NCBI RefSeq assembly: GCF_004354815.1
Contig: NZ_QWJI01000002.1
Span: 1-64,000, forward strand
Length of the DNA: 64,000 bases
Direction of reading: 5' to 3'
Origin: Cardinium endosymbiont of Culicoides punctatus
GTDB taxonomy: Bacteria; Bacteroidota; Bacteroidia; Cytophagales; Amoebophilaceae
Below are positions 29,910 to 39,613 of this stretch, one piece after another. Position 1 is the stretch's first letter, and the number at the start of each line of letters is the position of its first letter. The position numbers and the translations under genes were made by a program. The notes beneath the pieces were generated by a model that did not search any database, was not told the origin of the DNA, and was given only the letters and a program-made list of their open reading frames with translations.

Positions 29910-31091
29910 ATGAAGAATCATACAAATGGATTACAAAATAAAAAATATAATCTCTGGTTAAAAGGCATAATAGCTTTGTCTTTATCCATTGCGTTACAAT
30001 CTGATATGTGTGGGGGTAAATCAGGTGGAACAAATGGAACTGAAATACAAGACAATAATTCACTCTATCGTGCTATAAAACACCAAAAAGATCCAAAAAT
30101 GGTTCAAGATTTATTGAACGATGGTATAGATTGTAATAATATCAGTAGATCTAAACAAGACAAAAATTCCCTTCTGCTTGCTCTAGAAGAAAAAAAGAAA
30201 TCTATAGTAGAAATTTTGTTAAAGCAAGACAAGATAGATGTTACTAGAACAGACCAAAGCACAAAGGCCACACCATTGCATTTAGCCATCTCAAATGGGT
30301 GGGAAGATATAGCAATTGAATTAATTAATAAGCTTTGTTTACCAGACAATAATATAGACAAAAATAGTGATACAAACGCGAATGGTCAGGTAGTTCCATA
30401 TGATCCAGAACACAAAAAGAAGCAATTAGCGTTATATTCGAAAGATCTTAAAGGTAATACACCATTGCATTTAGCAATTCAAGGAAAGCGAAAAAAAACA
30501 ATAGAATTATTGGTTCAAAAACTTTATATAGGAGCACTATCCTTGAAAAATGAAGAAGGTCTGACACCATTGCATTTAGCAATTCAACAAAAGCTAAAAA
30601 CAGTAGTTAACCTATTGGTTACAAAACTCCCTATAGAAGACTTCGTTTTACAAGATGCTAAAGGTAGAAATGCACTCCATTTTGCTGCGCGGGGTAACGA
30701 TAAAAACCTATTTAAAGCGTTATTTGACCGTATAGCAAATTTAGATAAAACTAAAGTTCATAGCATCCTATTTGCAAAGGATGGTAAAAATGGTCAAGGA
30801 CGTACCGTATTTGCACGGGCTTATATGCCAGAACATGCTAGTGCATCTAAGATATTATCTTTGAATGAGTCTGATTTTAGAATGTTTGAATATATTCTTA
30901 CTACTACAAAAGATTGTTTGAGTAAAGAAGAGCTAACAACCATCTATAACGAAATTGAGCAGCATAGTAGCAGACTAAAACCAGAATATAAACTAAAATT
31001 ACAGGGAATAGTAAGTCAAGGGATAGTGGGTCAAGGGATAGGAAATACCAACAATGCATCTACCCTTCCACAAGCATCGATCAAGATTTGA
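29910..31091 (+). CDS. Ankyrin-repeat protein with signal or lipoprotein leader
   Basis: A 393-aa protein. A hydrophobic segment (about residues 15-32) ends near SDMCGGKSGG, so the Cys may be lipidated or the leader may be an uncleaved anchor. Ankyrin repeats run from about residue 50 to 285; the clearest are ATPLHLAISNGWEDIAIELI, NTPLHLAIQGKRKKTIELLV, LTPLHLAIQQKLKTVVNLLV and NALHFAARGNDKNLFKALF. Ankyrin repeats bind proteins, and in intracellular bacteria such genes often encode host-directed effectors; this role is inference. The C-terminal tail has a Q/G-rich SQGIVGQGI repeat. It stands alone with its own long upstream region. Confidence 0.85.
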   Translation: MKNHTNGLQNKKYNLWLKGIIALSLSIALQSDMCGGKSGGTNGTEIQDNNSLYRAIKHQKDPKMVQDLLNDGIDCNNISRSKQDKNSLLLALEEKKKSIVEILLKQDKIDVTRTDQSTKATPLHLAISNGWEDIAIELINKLCLPDNNIDKNSDTNANGQVVPYDPEHKKKQLALYSKDLKGNTPLHLAIQGKRKKTIELLVQKLYIGALSLKNEEGLTPLHLAIQQKLKTVVNLLVTKLPIEDFVLQDAKGRNALHFAARGNDKNLFKALFDRIANLDKTKVHSILFAKDGKNGQGRTVFARAYMPEHASASKILSLNESDFRMFEYILTTTKDCLSKEELTTIYNEIEQHSSRLKPEYKLKLQGIVSQGIVGQGIGNTNNASTLPQASIKI

Positions 31092-31121
31092 GCTTAGCCA
31101 TATATTACTGCTATATTTGCC

Positions 31122-31187
31122 TTTAGGGCATGCGTTAGGATTTAGATGCTTTATAGGTAAGATCTAGGATTTAGCGTATGCCCTAAA
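31122..31187. repeat. Hairpin between the ankyrin gene and xerD
   Basis: TTTAGGGCATGCG at 31122-31134 pairs with CGTATGCCCTAAA at 31175-31187 with one mismatch, across a 40-base loop. It may terminate the ankyrin transcript or be a small repeat. It ends only 10 bp before the xerD start. Confidence 0.5.
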
Positions 31188-31197
31188 TGGTATTTAA

Positions 31198-32154
31198 ATG
31201 ATAGCCAATGGTTTACTAATGGAAGAAAAGTGGAAATACTTCCTGCAGCAGTTTGAAATGTATTTGCGTTTAGAACGTGCTCTTGCTGAAAATTCTATAA
31301 CCGCTTATACCGCAGATATCCAGAAGCTAGCAATCTTTTTACAAAGACAAAAAATTTCTCCACTTACCACTACCCCTACCCATATCCATGAATTTTTAGC
31401 TGCTTTGCATCATGTGGGCATGAAGGCAACAAGTCAAGCTAGAATACTTTCTGCACTACGCACTTTTTATCAATTTTTATTGACAGCTCACCATATCGCT
31501 GAAGACCCTACACAACTGATAGAAAGCCCCCAACTAGGACGGTATCTACCATCTGTTTTATCTGTCCATCAAATTGAATCTATGTTCAAGGCCATAGATC
31601 TCTCTACGCCTAATGGAATACGTAATAGAGCAATGGTAGAAACATTATACAGCAGTGGTGTTCGGGTATCTGAACTCACTGCCTTAAAATTAAGCCATGT
31701 CTACTTTGAAGAGGGCTTTTTACGTGTAATAGGTAAAGGCAATAAAGAACGCCTTGTGCCTATTGGTGCTGTGGCATTAAAATACATTAAACGGTATATA
31801 GAAGAAGTCCGTTCGCAGATGAACATACAAATGGGTCACCTAGATTGCCTTTTTTTAAACCAACGTGGAAAAATGCTCACTCGGGTGATGATTTTCTTAA
31901 TCATAAAAGCGCTTGCAAAAAAAGCTCAGGTAGATATGGACGTTGGCCCGCATGTTTTCCGACACTCTTTTGCTACCCATTTGGTCGAAGGAGGAGCAGA
32001 CTTACGGGCTGTACAAGAAATGCTAGGCCATTGTTCTATAACTACTACTGAAATTTATACCCATTTAGATAGAAATTATCTAAAACAGATTATACAAGAT
32101 TACCATCCAAGAAGTATGTCAAACACCGAAAATAAGCATAAAAGCATAAAATAA
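31198..32154 (+). CDS. xerD: Tyrosine recombinase XerD
   Basis: A 318-aa protein of XerC/D length (about 10-15 extra N-terminal residues). The N-terminal SAM-like DNA-binding domain is followed by the catalytic domain with SSGVRVSELTAL (first Arg), IGKGNKERLVP (Lys), PHVFRHSFATHL (His-x-x-Arg), LGHCSITTTEIYTH (second His, then the nucleophilic Tyr). Xer recombinases resolve chromosome dimers at dif, usually with FtsK. The C-terminal GGADLRAVQEMLGH is closer to XerD than to XerC, though the assignment is from memory. An internal start at the second Met (about residue 8) is possible. A hairpin at 31122-31187 precedes it. Confidence 0.9.
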   Translation: MIANGLLMEEKWKYFLQQFEMYLRLERALAENSITAYTADIQKLAIFLQRQKISPLTTTPTHIHEFLAALHHVGMKATSQARILSALRTFYQFLLTAHHIAEDPTQLIESPQLGRYLPSVLSVHQIESMFKAIDLSTPNGIRNRAMVETLYSSGVRVSELTALKLSHVYFEEGFLRVIGKGNKERLVPIGAVALKYIKRYIEEVRSQMNIQMGHLDCLFLNQRGKMLTRVMIFLIIKALAKKAQVDMDVGPHVFRHSFATHLVEGGADLRAVQEMLGHCSITTTEIYTHLDRNYLKQIIQDYHPRSMSNTENKHKSIK

Positions 32155-32767
32155 GAGCTATTACAGCAGGGTGTTCTATGAGTGTCTAAATAACCTTGGG
32201 AAACTTTGATAGTAGATCTATAACTATGGTTATTTTGGAGGTACCTTAGCTCCATATGATTAAACCCACATTCCGCACCAAAAAATGCAAATCTTACAAT
32301 TATTTTATAATTGATTACTAATAATTTTTATAATTGTATAGTAATATACTTTCATAGCCAAAGTAAAACTTTGTACAGAGTATAAGTTTTAGAAACTACT
32401 AATTAGTAATAATTTTTTGCTTTACTATTGTATGGTAACTTTTTATTTAGTATAATAAAGAAGCAAACCTAATCATTCATTATGAAATGAGTGTTTCATT
32501 AAACAATATATTCTACAAAATGTTGTTTTTGAAGTAATATTAAATAGTTTTGATGTTATCAATTGATCTTAATTTAATTAATAAGAATCTAAAAAAAGGT
32601 GCGGAATGTGGGATTAAACCACCAAGAAATTGCTATGGATCAAAGTTGGAAAAAGCCTAACCTATGATTATCTTAGTTAGCATATTAATGCTTAATGCCA
32701 AACGCATTTTTAACGAATTGTTTATCCAATTTAGGTTTCTTTTGCTATAGTTTAACCAGAGGCAAAT
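32155..32767. other. Gap containing one MITE-like element
   Basis: 613 bases between xerD and the giant CIS gene. The middle 348 bases are the element 32265-32612. The remaining bases show no gene. The promoter of the CIS gene must lie in the last 150 bases. Confidence 0.5.
32265..32612. repeat. MITE-like element with 15-bp inverted ends and ATTAAA flanks
   Basis: CCCACATTCCGCACC at 32265-32279 is the exact reverse complement of 32598-32612. ATTAAA lies directly outside both ends (32259-32264 and 32613-32618), which fits a 6-bp target duplication. The interior is AT-rich, with no ORF. A solitary end of the same family is at 179-190. Confidence 0.8.
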
Positions 32768-35700
32768 ATGTCTACCAATCATCATATTATTCTAAGAAGC
32801 CGTATTGAAGTTACTACTGATAATCTTGCTGATAGCAAGACTATTCAACAAATTGTAAATAAAGTGCTGGAACGACGTATTACACCCATATTAGAAAAAA
32901 TATTTTCTAAACATGTTCCACATGATGTAGTAATTCATCTAGATAAACTGGTTATCACCGCAGGAGACGTAGATATACAAAATCTTAAACAAGAACTTCC
33001 CAATCGAATAGAAAAATCACTGATGTCTGCGCTAAAAGAAGAAATAGCAAAAATAAGTCGAAACCCTACTGCACATCAAATAACTCCACTACCAGAAGCA
33101 AAATTAGAAGCTATAAAACATTACCTCTCAGAAGGTAATTTTGCTTGGTGGATGACAGAAAAATCTGAATATCACATAGAAAAAACATATCTAGAATTGC
33201 TCCATAATGCGCCTGTATATATAGAAAAATTTTGGCATAATCTACCCAAAAAAGCAAAATCTATTCAACGTTGTGTTACATGTTTTTCAGAAACTACTAT
33301 AGAACATACAGTTAGCCTTTTATTAAAACGACCTATAAATGATTTTATACCTATTATAGCAGAAGTTGAATCATTATTATATAACACACGTATATTAGCA
33401 GATGGACCATACACACCACACAAACAGTTACTTACAGCAGCCTTAATGGGTTTAGTCCATCAACAAAACCTGATAGTAGACCGTACAGGTTTTCTAAAAA
33501 TGTTACTTAAACAGATAGCTATAACAAAATCTATTGGTTATGAAAATGTCTTAGAAAAGCTGCATAACTACTGCGAACAACCAGAAATAAAATCTCGTAA
33601 TGCGCATTCCAAAGAATTGATTGCAACCTTACAAGATCTTGCTATAACAACATCAACATCCAAGGGGCAGATAATACAACAACAAGGGTTTATAATCAAT
33701 GAGTTAGATAAAATAGGACGTGGTGCCATTGCTTCCCATCGGTTATTAGAGGTAATCCATAACATTAAAGCACAACTATCCAAACCATTCGTACGTGACC
33801 TAGTAAAGAGCTGGCTTAAGGAAATAAAAAACAGAAAACAATTAGCAAAAAAACTACCAGATGCTCTTTTTATTGAATTGATAGCATCTATAGATCCTAC
33901 CATTGTACCCATATTTTCTCATGTTGCTAACATACTATTAGATACTACTCCTGCTCCTATGCAGACTACCTTATCCCTAAAAGAGATGACATTGACTCAT
34001 TGTGCTTTTGGATATCCTAAAGTGATTTTTTTTAAAAAAATTAGAGAAACATTTCATACACTCTTTGCGCAGGGCATTATAGATAAACAGCATTTAACAA
34101 ATGCACTGAGCAGCTCAAAAGAGCATTATGTTCCAGAAGTACAAGAGATGGTCACACAGTGGACTTCTGAAATGGTTATTACAGATGCGGCTAATTCCCC
34201 TAACGCTGCTGATCACAAAACATATGTAAAACAGTACATGAACACAGAGACAATTACTAAAACATTTGTGCATAGTATGTTACTAGAAACATTAACCATC
34301 CCAGATTGGGAGAAAAAAGCATATATTGCTCAATTAAAGCCTGATCAAAAAGAAAAATTCATACAGATACTAGAGCAAGAGCCATTTTCTGAAAATTTAC
34401 AGATGGTTAAAAATAATTTTTTATCCCTTTTAGCGGAAGCGCACATGGTACCTGAAAGCAATGATCTAGATATAGAATCTATACATCACATAGGTATAAA
34501 AAATCAGGATAGTGCATCTCCTTTTTCTTTAGAAAATGTAGTAACTTTTTTAACCAGTGGTGAGCTTCCTGAATATCAACAAGTTCCAGCCTATTTCATA
34601 GCAAAGAGCCTTAAAATGGCAGATCCTCAGAAAATATATGATCAATTGATTGGCCTATGTCGAGATCAAACTATGCTTAAAAAATTGATTCAACATGCTA
34701 CAGAAGAAATCTTGCATAAATTGGTTGAAATATTTATTCCTTTTTCAGCACAAACACTAGCTGCTTTAGAAGCCATAGTTATCCAATCAAAATTACTACA
34801 TCATAGCGCAGAACAGACAGATATTCGTTTAGCCAAAGAGCTATTGATTACAGCAGCCATTGCCCATAATCCACCCACTACAGAGGAGCAATACATAGAG
34901 CGTATTGTAATGCATCTTGGAAGCCATACCCAACTAAATTCTGTAATATTATGTGACCAATTGATCCATCTTTCAGGAGAAAAACAAGAGCCTCATATCG
35001 TAGAAACGCTTACCATATTTAAAAGTAAATTATCCTTATTGAAATTAAATACGATTGATGAAGTAGACCTGATATTTTTGCCTACAAACGAATCATATGA
35101 AAATCAACTGGATAGCAAAGCATGGACTATTTACCATCATACATTACTTCCAGCTATCAAAGCTATAGCACGGGGTGATGTTTACCAAGACTATCCATCA
35201 AAAATCACACAATTGGCTGCCCACCATTTACCAATGATTTCTAAGACATTATTGACGCATATTACCACATCTCTTGTGCAAGATATTGAAAAAACGATTC
35301 AACAAAAACGCACGCGTATTGAGCAAATTTGGAACCTGTTTTTACATACAGGCATGCTCAGTACCTACGAAAATGAAACTACGCTATTCAAGGATGTAAT
35401 GGAGCACCAACCTTCTTTCTCTCTAACACAGGTAGTAGCTAAAAAGCATGTATGCCAAAGGCTTATTGCCCATTTTACCCATGCACAACTTATCTTATTG
35501 GTTAAAAAGTATAGTCCTGTCGGAGCAGAGATAACCAATTACATACAGAGTAGTTATCAACTATGGTGTGCAACACAAGGTTCTATAGGACATAAAAATG
35601 ATACAAAAGCCATATTTTGGACTGCTGTGTTGGAAACGCTACCTAACGTTCATACGGCATTCAATAAGTCTAACTGGATAGAGCAGGTCATTAATAAAAT

Positions 35701-37234
35701 AAGCAATGCCTTAGAAATAACATCCCCAACATTGCTGCAAACATTTAACATGATGATTAAAGATTCTGCAAGTAATATGGAAACACAACCACTTGCGGGA
35801 CTATTAAATGACCTTCAGGAAAAAAAATATACATCTCTTCAAAAAGAATCTATTCAAGCTGGCTCCGGAAGCCCGATTTTAGAGAAACTCCATTTATTAC
35901 TCAATGGTGGACTTACTACTTTTTCTGGGCAATATAATTTTACAATCAACGAGTTAGAAAACGAGTTGATACAATTTATTGCAGATAGCCCATCAAAATT
36001 TTTAACCATGTTAAAAAATCAGGGTCATCCATCCACCATTGCTAGACGCATTACACATTATTTTAGCAGTAAAGTCAATATAAAAATTATAAAGCTTTTA
36101 GCAAAAGAGCAATATACTTTTGTAAAAACCTATCTAAGTTTATTCCAGAATCTTTCTCTTCATGAATTAGGCAAACGGTTTCATTTACCAACATGGGAAA
36201 AAGAATTATCTATTGCTGTTATGGACTATCTACTTACAACAGATCGCATTGAGGAAACACATTTTTTGCAAACTACCCTAGCCAATATTTGCTATGATCA
36301 GGAAGTAATAAACAAGATTATTACTACCGTTTTACGGAAAAATGCTATTAACCAAGAAGAAAAAAATATCATGGCTATACTTAAGCCGATGCTTAAAGAA
36401 CCATTTCACAGATCACCTTCTGTTGGAGCAATAACTCCTAAAAATTTTAATGATCAACATTCAGAACTGGAAGAAGCAACTTATTTCATTTTTAACAAAC
36501 AAAGAACGCAGAAAAAAACAACCCGCTTAAATAAGGAAGTTCGGGTTTATATTAAAAATACCGGACTGGTTTTTTTATCTCCTTTTTTATTCGAGTTTTT
36601 TAAGCAACAGCATCTTATGGGAGGCAATCAATTTGCTTCTCAGCAAGCAGCGCATAATGCGGTCTATCTATTGCAATATTTGGTTACTGGGAAGCTAAAA
36701 AGTCCAGAATGGCAGCTTACACTTCCTAAATTACTTTGTGGACTCTCTTATGATGAAGTATTACTTCCTTATCATCACATAGATACAGCAGATACAGGAT
36801 ATATAGAATGGTTAGGAACCTATGCAGAAAATGACACTGATGAGTACGAAGAAGACATACAGCAAAATGCCAGCAAAGAAAACAGTCAAGCGTGTTATGA
36901 AGAAAAGCCAAAAGAGTCTACTGAAGAGATCGTAGCAATAGCTAGTCAAGCACTTATTGAAAAAGTGACAAAACGTTGGACAAATTTAGAAGATCTCAGT
37001 AAAAAAGCCCCTTTTGAGGGTGGCATTACACCTGACTTATTTAGAAAATATTTTTTAAATAGAATGGGTATATTATATAGAGTCGCTTTCGATGAGTCAA
37101 CTGAACCTATATCTTGGCATTTAACCATTATGTACCAAGATGATGATTTGGACTTGGTACCGCCATGGTCAACCAATAAAATTAAATTGCCTTGGATGCA
37201 AGAAGAAATAGTGCTATTTTGGATGCCCACTTAG
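32768..37234 (+). CDS. Contractile injection system-associated giant protein (CIS_TMP family)
   Basis: A 1488-aa protein. The N-terminal 100 residues match the start of the family annotated as 'contractile injection system tape measure protein': HIILRSRIEVTTDNLADSK, then IVNKVLERRITPILEKIF, then VVIHLDKLVITAGDVD. The C-terminal end matches equally well: YIKNTGLVFLSPFLFEFF, AVYLLQYLVTGKLKSPEW, LPKLLCGLSYDE, and the closing NKIKLPWMQEEIVLFW. The middle (about 900 residues) is helical with no named domain. The family occurs with phage-tail-like secretion systems (Afp/T6SS subtype iv) known from Cardinium and Amoebophilus. No sheath, tube, baseplate or AAA gene is in this window, so the other parts must be encoded elsewhere. 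It has its own upstream region. Confidence 0.85.
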   Translation: MSTNHHIILRSRIEVTTDNLADSKTIQQIVNKVLERRITPILEKIFSKHVPHDVVIHLDKLVITAGDVDIQNLKQELPNRIEKSLMSALKEEIAKISRNPTAHQITPLPEAKLEAIKHYLSEGNFAWWMTEKSEYHIEKTYLELLHNAPVYIEKFWHNLPKKAKSIQRCVTCFSETTIEHTVSLLLKRPINDFIPIIAEVESLLYNTRILADGPYTPHKQLLTAALMGLVHQQNLIVDRTGFLKMLLKQIAITKSIGYENVLEKLHNYCEQPEIKSRNAHSKELIATLQDLAITTSTSKGQIIQQQGFIINELDKIGRGAIASHRLLEVIHNIKAQLSKPFVRDLVKSWLKEIKNRKQLAKKLPDALFIELIASIDPTIVPIFSHVANILLDTTPAPMQTTLSLKEMTLTHCAFGYPKVIFFKKIRETFHTLFAQGIIDKQHLTNALSSSKEHYVPEVQEMVTQWTSEMVITDAANSPNAADHKTYVKQYMNTETITKTFVHSMLLETLTIPDWEKKAYIAQLKPDQKEKFIQILEQEPFSENLQMVKNNFLSLLAEAHMVPESNDLDIESIHHIGIKNQDSASPFSLENVVTFLTSGELPEYQQVPAYFIAKSLKMADPQKIYDQLIGLCRDQTMLKKLIQHATEEILHKLVEIFIPFSAQTLAALEAIVIQSKLLHHSAEQTDIRLAKELLITAAIAHNPPTTEEQYIERIVMHLGSHTQLNSVILCDQLIHLSGEKQEPHIVETLTIFKSKLSLLKLNTIDEVDLIFLPTNESYENQLDSKAWTIYHHTLLPAIKAIARGDVYQDYPSKITQLAAHHLPMISKTLLTHITTSLVQDIEKTIQQKRTRIEQIWNLFLHTGMLSTYENETTLFKDVMEHQPSFSLTQVVAKKHVCQRLIAHFTHAQLILLVKKYSPVGAEITNYIQSSYQLWCATQGSIGHKNDTKAIFWTAVLETLPNVHTAFNKSNWIEQVINKISNALEITSPTLLQTFNMMIKDSASNMETQPLAGLLNDLQEKKYTSLQKESIQAGSGSPILEKLHLLLNGGLTTFSGQYNFTINELENELIQFIADSPSKFLTMLKNQGHPSTIARRITHYFSSKVNIKIIKLLAKEQYTFVKTYLSLFQNLSLHELGKRFHLPTWEKELSIAVMDYLLTTDRIEETHFLQTTLANICYDQEVINKIITTVLRKNAINQEEKNIMAILKPMLKEPFHRSPSVGAITPKNFNDQHSELEEATYFIFNKQRTQKKTTRLNKEVRVYIKNTGLVFLSPFLFEFFKQQHLMGGNQFASQQAAHNAVYLLQYLVTGKLKSPEWQLTLPKLLCGLSYDEVLLPYHHIDTADTGYIEWLGTYAENDTDEYEEDIQQNASKENSQACYEEKPKESTEEIVAIASQALIEKVTKRWTNLEDLSKKAPFEGGITPDLFRKYFLNRMGILYRVAFDESTEPISWHLTIMYQDDDLDLVPPWSTNKIKLPWMQEEIVLFWMPT

Positions 37235-37277
37235 CATTTTACTAGGGGATTTTGGAAAAATTGTGTAGAATGTTTTT

Positions 37278-39173
37278 TTATCCTCGTTGTCTAGTAACTT
37301 CCCTGTTACTTACATGCTGACGGTTACCAAGTATAGTATCTTTAGTAGTTTGATTACCTTCTTCATCGTAAATGACAAAATCAAATTTTTGTTCAACATT
37401 ACGCATTTTACTAGAGAAATTAAGTCCTATAAGGACTATATTTTTGTCTTTATAAAGAAACTTCTCTCTATAATTATTACCTTCTATCTGACCTAAAGCA
37501 GTATTAGAATTTTGGTCATGTTTTAATTCAAATATATAGGTAACATCACTTAATGAGTTAATAACAATATCTATCCTACCTTCACTAGTAGCATGTTCAC
37601 TAAGTGGGTTTAATTCTGCTCCTTCTAATAAACAGTGTAAAGCTGTATGGTAGTAGGCTTCATTTCTATTATGCTTTGGATTAGATAAATTAGAGGGTAT
37701 ACTTGACATGCATGATCTAATAACTTTAACAAAACCTTCTAGATCTATATCTTTCAGTTTTGTAATTATTTTATCTTTAATTTTTTCACCTTCTGATTTC
37801 GATTTTTTCTTAAATTCCGGTACTAAGAAATCATAAAAAGAATCTTCAACTTCATCATTAGGAAATTCTAGTAATATTGGCTCATTAGGTCTCCTAAATT
37901 TTCCTTGTCCTAATTTATTTTTATATCCCTTAATAGTTAGATAACCTGCTTGAAACATAGCTCCTTCTATAGTTAAATTATCTTCATTATGTTCTATTAA
38001 ATTAGATTTTACAACTTCAATAGGTTGAGTAGAAAAGTTTATATCAGCATTTAACTTATTCATTTTATTCACTAAAAATGTAGGCGTTCCTGTATTAATC
38101 CAATAGTTATCTAATTCATTACGACTTAAAAACATTAATGTTGACAATGGATTATATACAGATATCGTCTTGTCTTCAGGATGAAATTTATAACCATTGT
38201 ACATAGCACGTATTTCACCAATTAGTATATCCCTACTTATATTTCTTTCTTCTGCTAACTCATCTATTTTTTTACTGTAAACAGAACCTTCCTGTAATAA
38301 ATCTTCTTCTTTATAACCAGCTATAGTTGCATAATTTTTATCTAAAGTAATATCATTTAGATTATTCGGTCCAGATTTACATTCTTTAAAAGAATAAGCA
38401 CTAACACCTGTGATAAATTCTAACTTAATAAAGTTACTAGAAGTAAGGCTTTTGATCTCAGTTAGAAAATCTCGTACAATCAAACGATTACTTTCTTTTA
38501 TAACGGGATCTGATTGGTTAATAAATGGAGCATCGTATTCGTCTACTAGGACTACTATTTTATTAGCATAACCATCTAGATCTGTCATGTTTTTAACAAG
38601 GTTTTCCAATCTTGATTGAAATGTATCACCTGTTACAGTCAATTTATAATTTGAAGCAACATCTTTTAGTTTGTCTTCTAAGTATAATAGAAGATTATCA
38701 GGTGTCATATTACCTTTTCCTCCAAAGTCCACCCTAATGACCGGATATTTCTTCCAATCATAACCAGAATTATAGATATAACAATCTTGAAATAGCTCTT
38801 TATTTCCTTTAGCTATTTCTTCTAATGTGCTAACAAACAAAGATTTGCCAAATCTTCGGGGACGAGAGAGAAAGATGTATTTATTAACACCAGACATTAA
38901 TTTATAAGCATGATCCGTCTTATCTACATAATACTGTGTAGATAACATTTCTTCTATAGAAACAATACCAATAGGGATATTCTCATAACCTAATTTTTGT
39001 CTTTTACTATCAGACCCTATTGACACGTCTGCTAATGGTCTTTTGTTCTCTAAGTCTTTTGTATCTTGATGCATACCATACTTATTTGTTTTACATGCAA
39101 ATAAAGATAGTATAAGATACAATAATACTACATAAATACTTTTGTTTTTTTGGCAACCCATTTTTTTAAACAT
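37278..39173 (-). CDS. AAA-ATPase-like/PDDEXK_9 protein with lipoprotein signal
   Basis: A 631-aa protein. Residues 1-27 form a lipoprotein signal peptide ending LFACK. From about residue 62 it matches the AAA-ATPase_like family (PF09820): IPIGIVSIEEMLSTQYYVDKT, then FLSRPRRFGKSLFVSTLEEI (Walker-A-like RPRRFGKS), VVLVDEYDAPFI (Walker B). The C-terminal part (about 510-620) is PDDEXK_9-like, with SEGRIDIVINSLSDVTYIFELK giving the Asp and Glu-x-Lys site. The family is cytosolic elsewhere; a secreted or lipidated form is unusual. The first 30 mature residues (ACKTNKYGM) resemble those of the gene at 20984 (ACKQQKLGM). The upstream module 39181-39301 is shared too. Confidence 0.85.
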   Translation of the reverse strand: MFKKMGCQKNKSIYVVLLYLILSLFACKTNKYGMHQDTKDLENKRPLADVSIGSDSKRQKLGYENIPIGIVSIEEMLSTQYYVDKTDHAYKLMSGVNKYIFLSRPRRFGKSLFVSTLEEIAKGNKELFQDCYIYNSGYDWKKYPVIRVDFGGKGNMTPDNLLLYLEDKLKDVASNYKLTVTGDTFQSRLENLVKNMTDLDGYANKIVVLVDEYDAPFINQSDPVIKESNRLIVRDFLTEIKSLTSSNFIKLEFITGVSAYSFKECKSGPNNLNDITLDKNYATIAGYKEEDLLQEGSVYSKKIDELAEERNISRDILIGEIRAMYNGYKFHPEDKTISVYNPLSTLMFLSRNELDNYWINTGTPTFLVNKMNKLNADINFSTQPIEVVKSNLIEHNEDNLTIEGAMFQAGYLTIKGYKNKLGQGKFRRPNEPILLEFPNDEVEDSFYDFLVPEFKKKSKSEGEKIKDKIITKLKDIDLEGFVKVIRSCMSSIPSNLSNPKHNRNEAYYHTALHCLLEGAELNPLSEHATSEGRIDIVINSLSDVTYIFELKHDQNSNTALGQIEGNNYREKFLYKDKNIVLIGLNFSSKMRNVEQKFDFVIYDEEGNQTTKDTILGNRQHVSNREVTRQRG

Positions 39174-39180
39174 TTGTTTG

Positions 39181-39301
39181 TTACTGCTCGATATGTCTTA
39201 ATGAGCCATGTAGGAAGTAACAAAGAAAGCTACATCAATGATACGTGTAACAGGTATCATGATCTCTCAGGAAGACAAGTCAGTCTATATATTTTTAGTT
39301 T
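39181..39301 (-). repeat. Duplicated upstream module, copy B
   Basis: On the minus strand, directly upstream of the lipoprotein gene ending at 37278. About 80% similar to 20838-20960, with a 25-base identical core. It ends 26 bp before the ATG, versus 44 bp in copy A. Confidence 0.7.
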
Positions 39302-39447
39302 ACGCTACAAACTAGGCCTAAACGTCGGTCTAAATTGGCTAAACGACGTTCTAGAACAGCTAAACGTTGTCTCAAAAGCTTATTTTCTGATTCTAAGTAT
39401 TGAAGTTTAACTTCTAATTCTGCTATCCATTTATGTTTTGCATCCAT
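39295..39447 (-). pseudogene. Short coiled-coil ORF, possible IS66-type transposase N-terminus
   Basis: A 50-codon ORF on the minus strand with a heptad-rich sequence: WIAELEVKLQYLESENKLLR, then RLAVLERRLANLDRRLGL. This resembles the leucine-zipper-like opening of IS66-family TnpC transposases (LE..NKLLR.RL..LE). The frame stops before the proline/Ser-rich segment that normally follows, so only a fragment would remain. Alternatively it is a small coiled-coil protein of unknown role. It overlaps the start of the duplicated upstream module. Confidence 0.4.
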
Positions 39448-39613
39448 CACATATATACTAAATGTTACTCAATAGTAAGAAATTTTTTTTTATATATCTG
39501 GGATATTACAAAAAATCAAAGAAAAATTTGTATAGGAAGGTTAATAAATGCAACTTTATATACATTTAAAAACGTATCTTTATTCTTTATAGTATTTTAC
39601 TAAACTCAAGCAA

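Noticed and set aside
37287-37496. 69-aa plus-strand ORF
   Set aside because: Antisense to the 3' end of the AAA-ATPase-like gene.
39150-39410. 86-aa plus-strand ORF
   Set aside because: Antisense to the duplicated upstream module and coiled-coil fragment; no own features.
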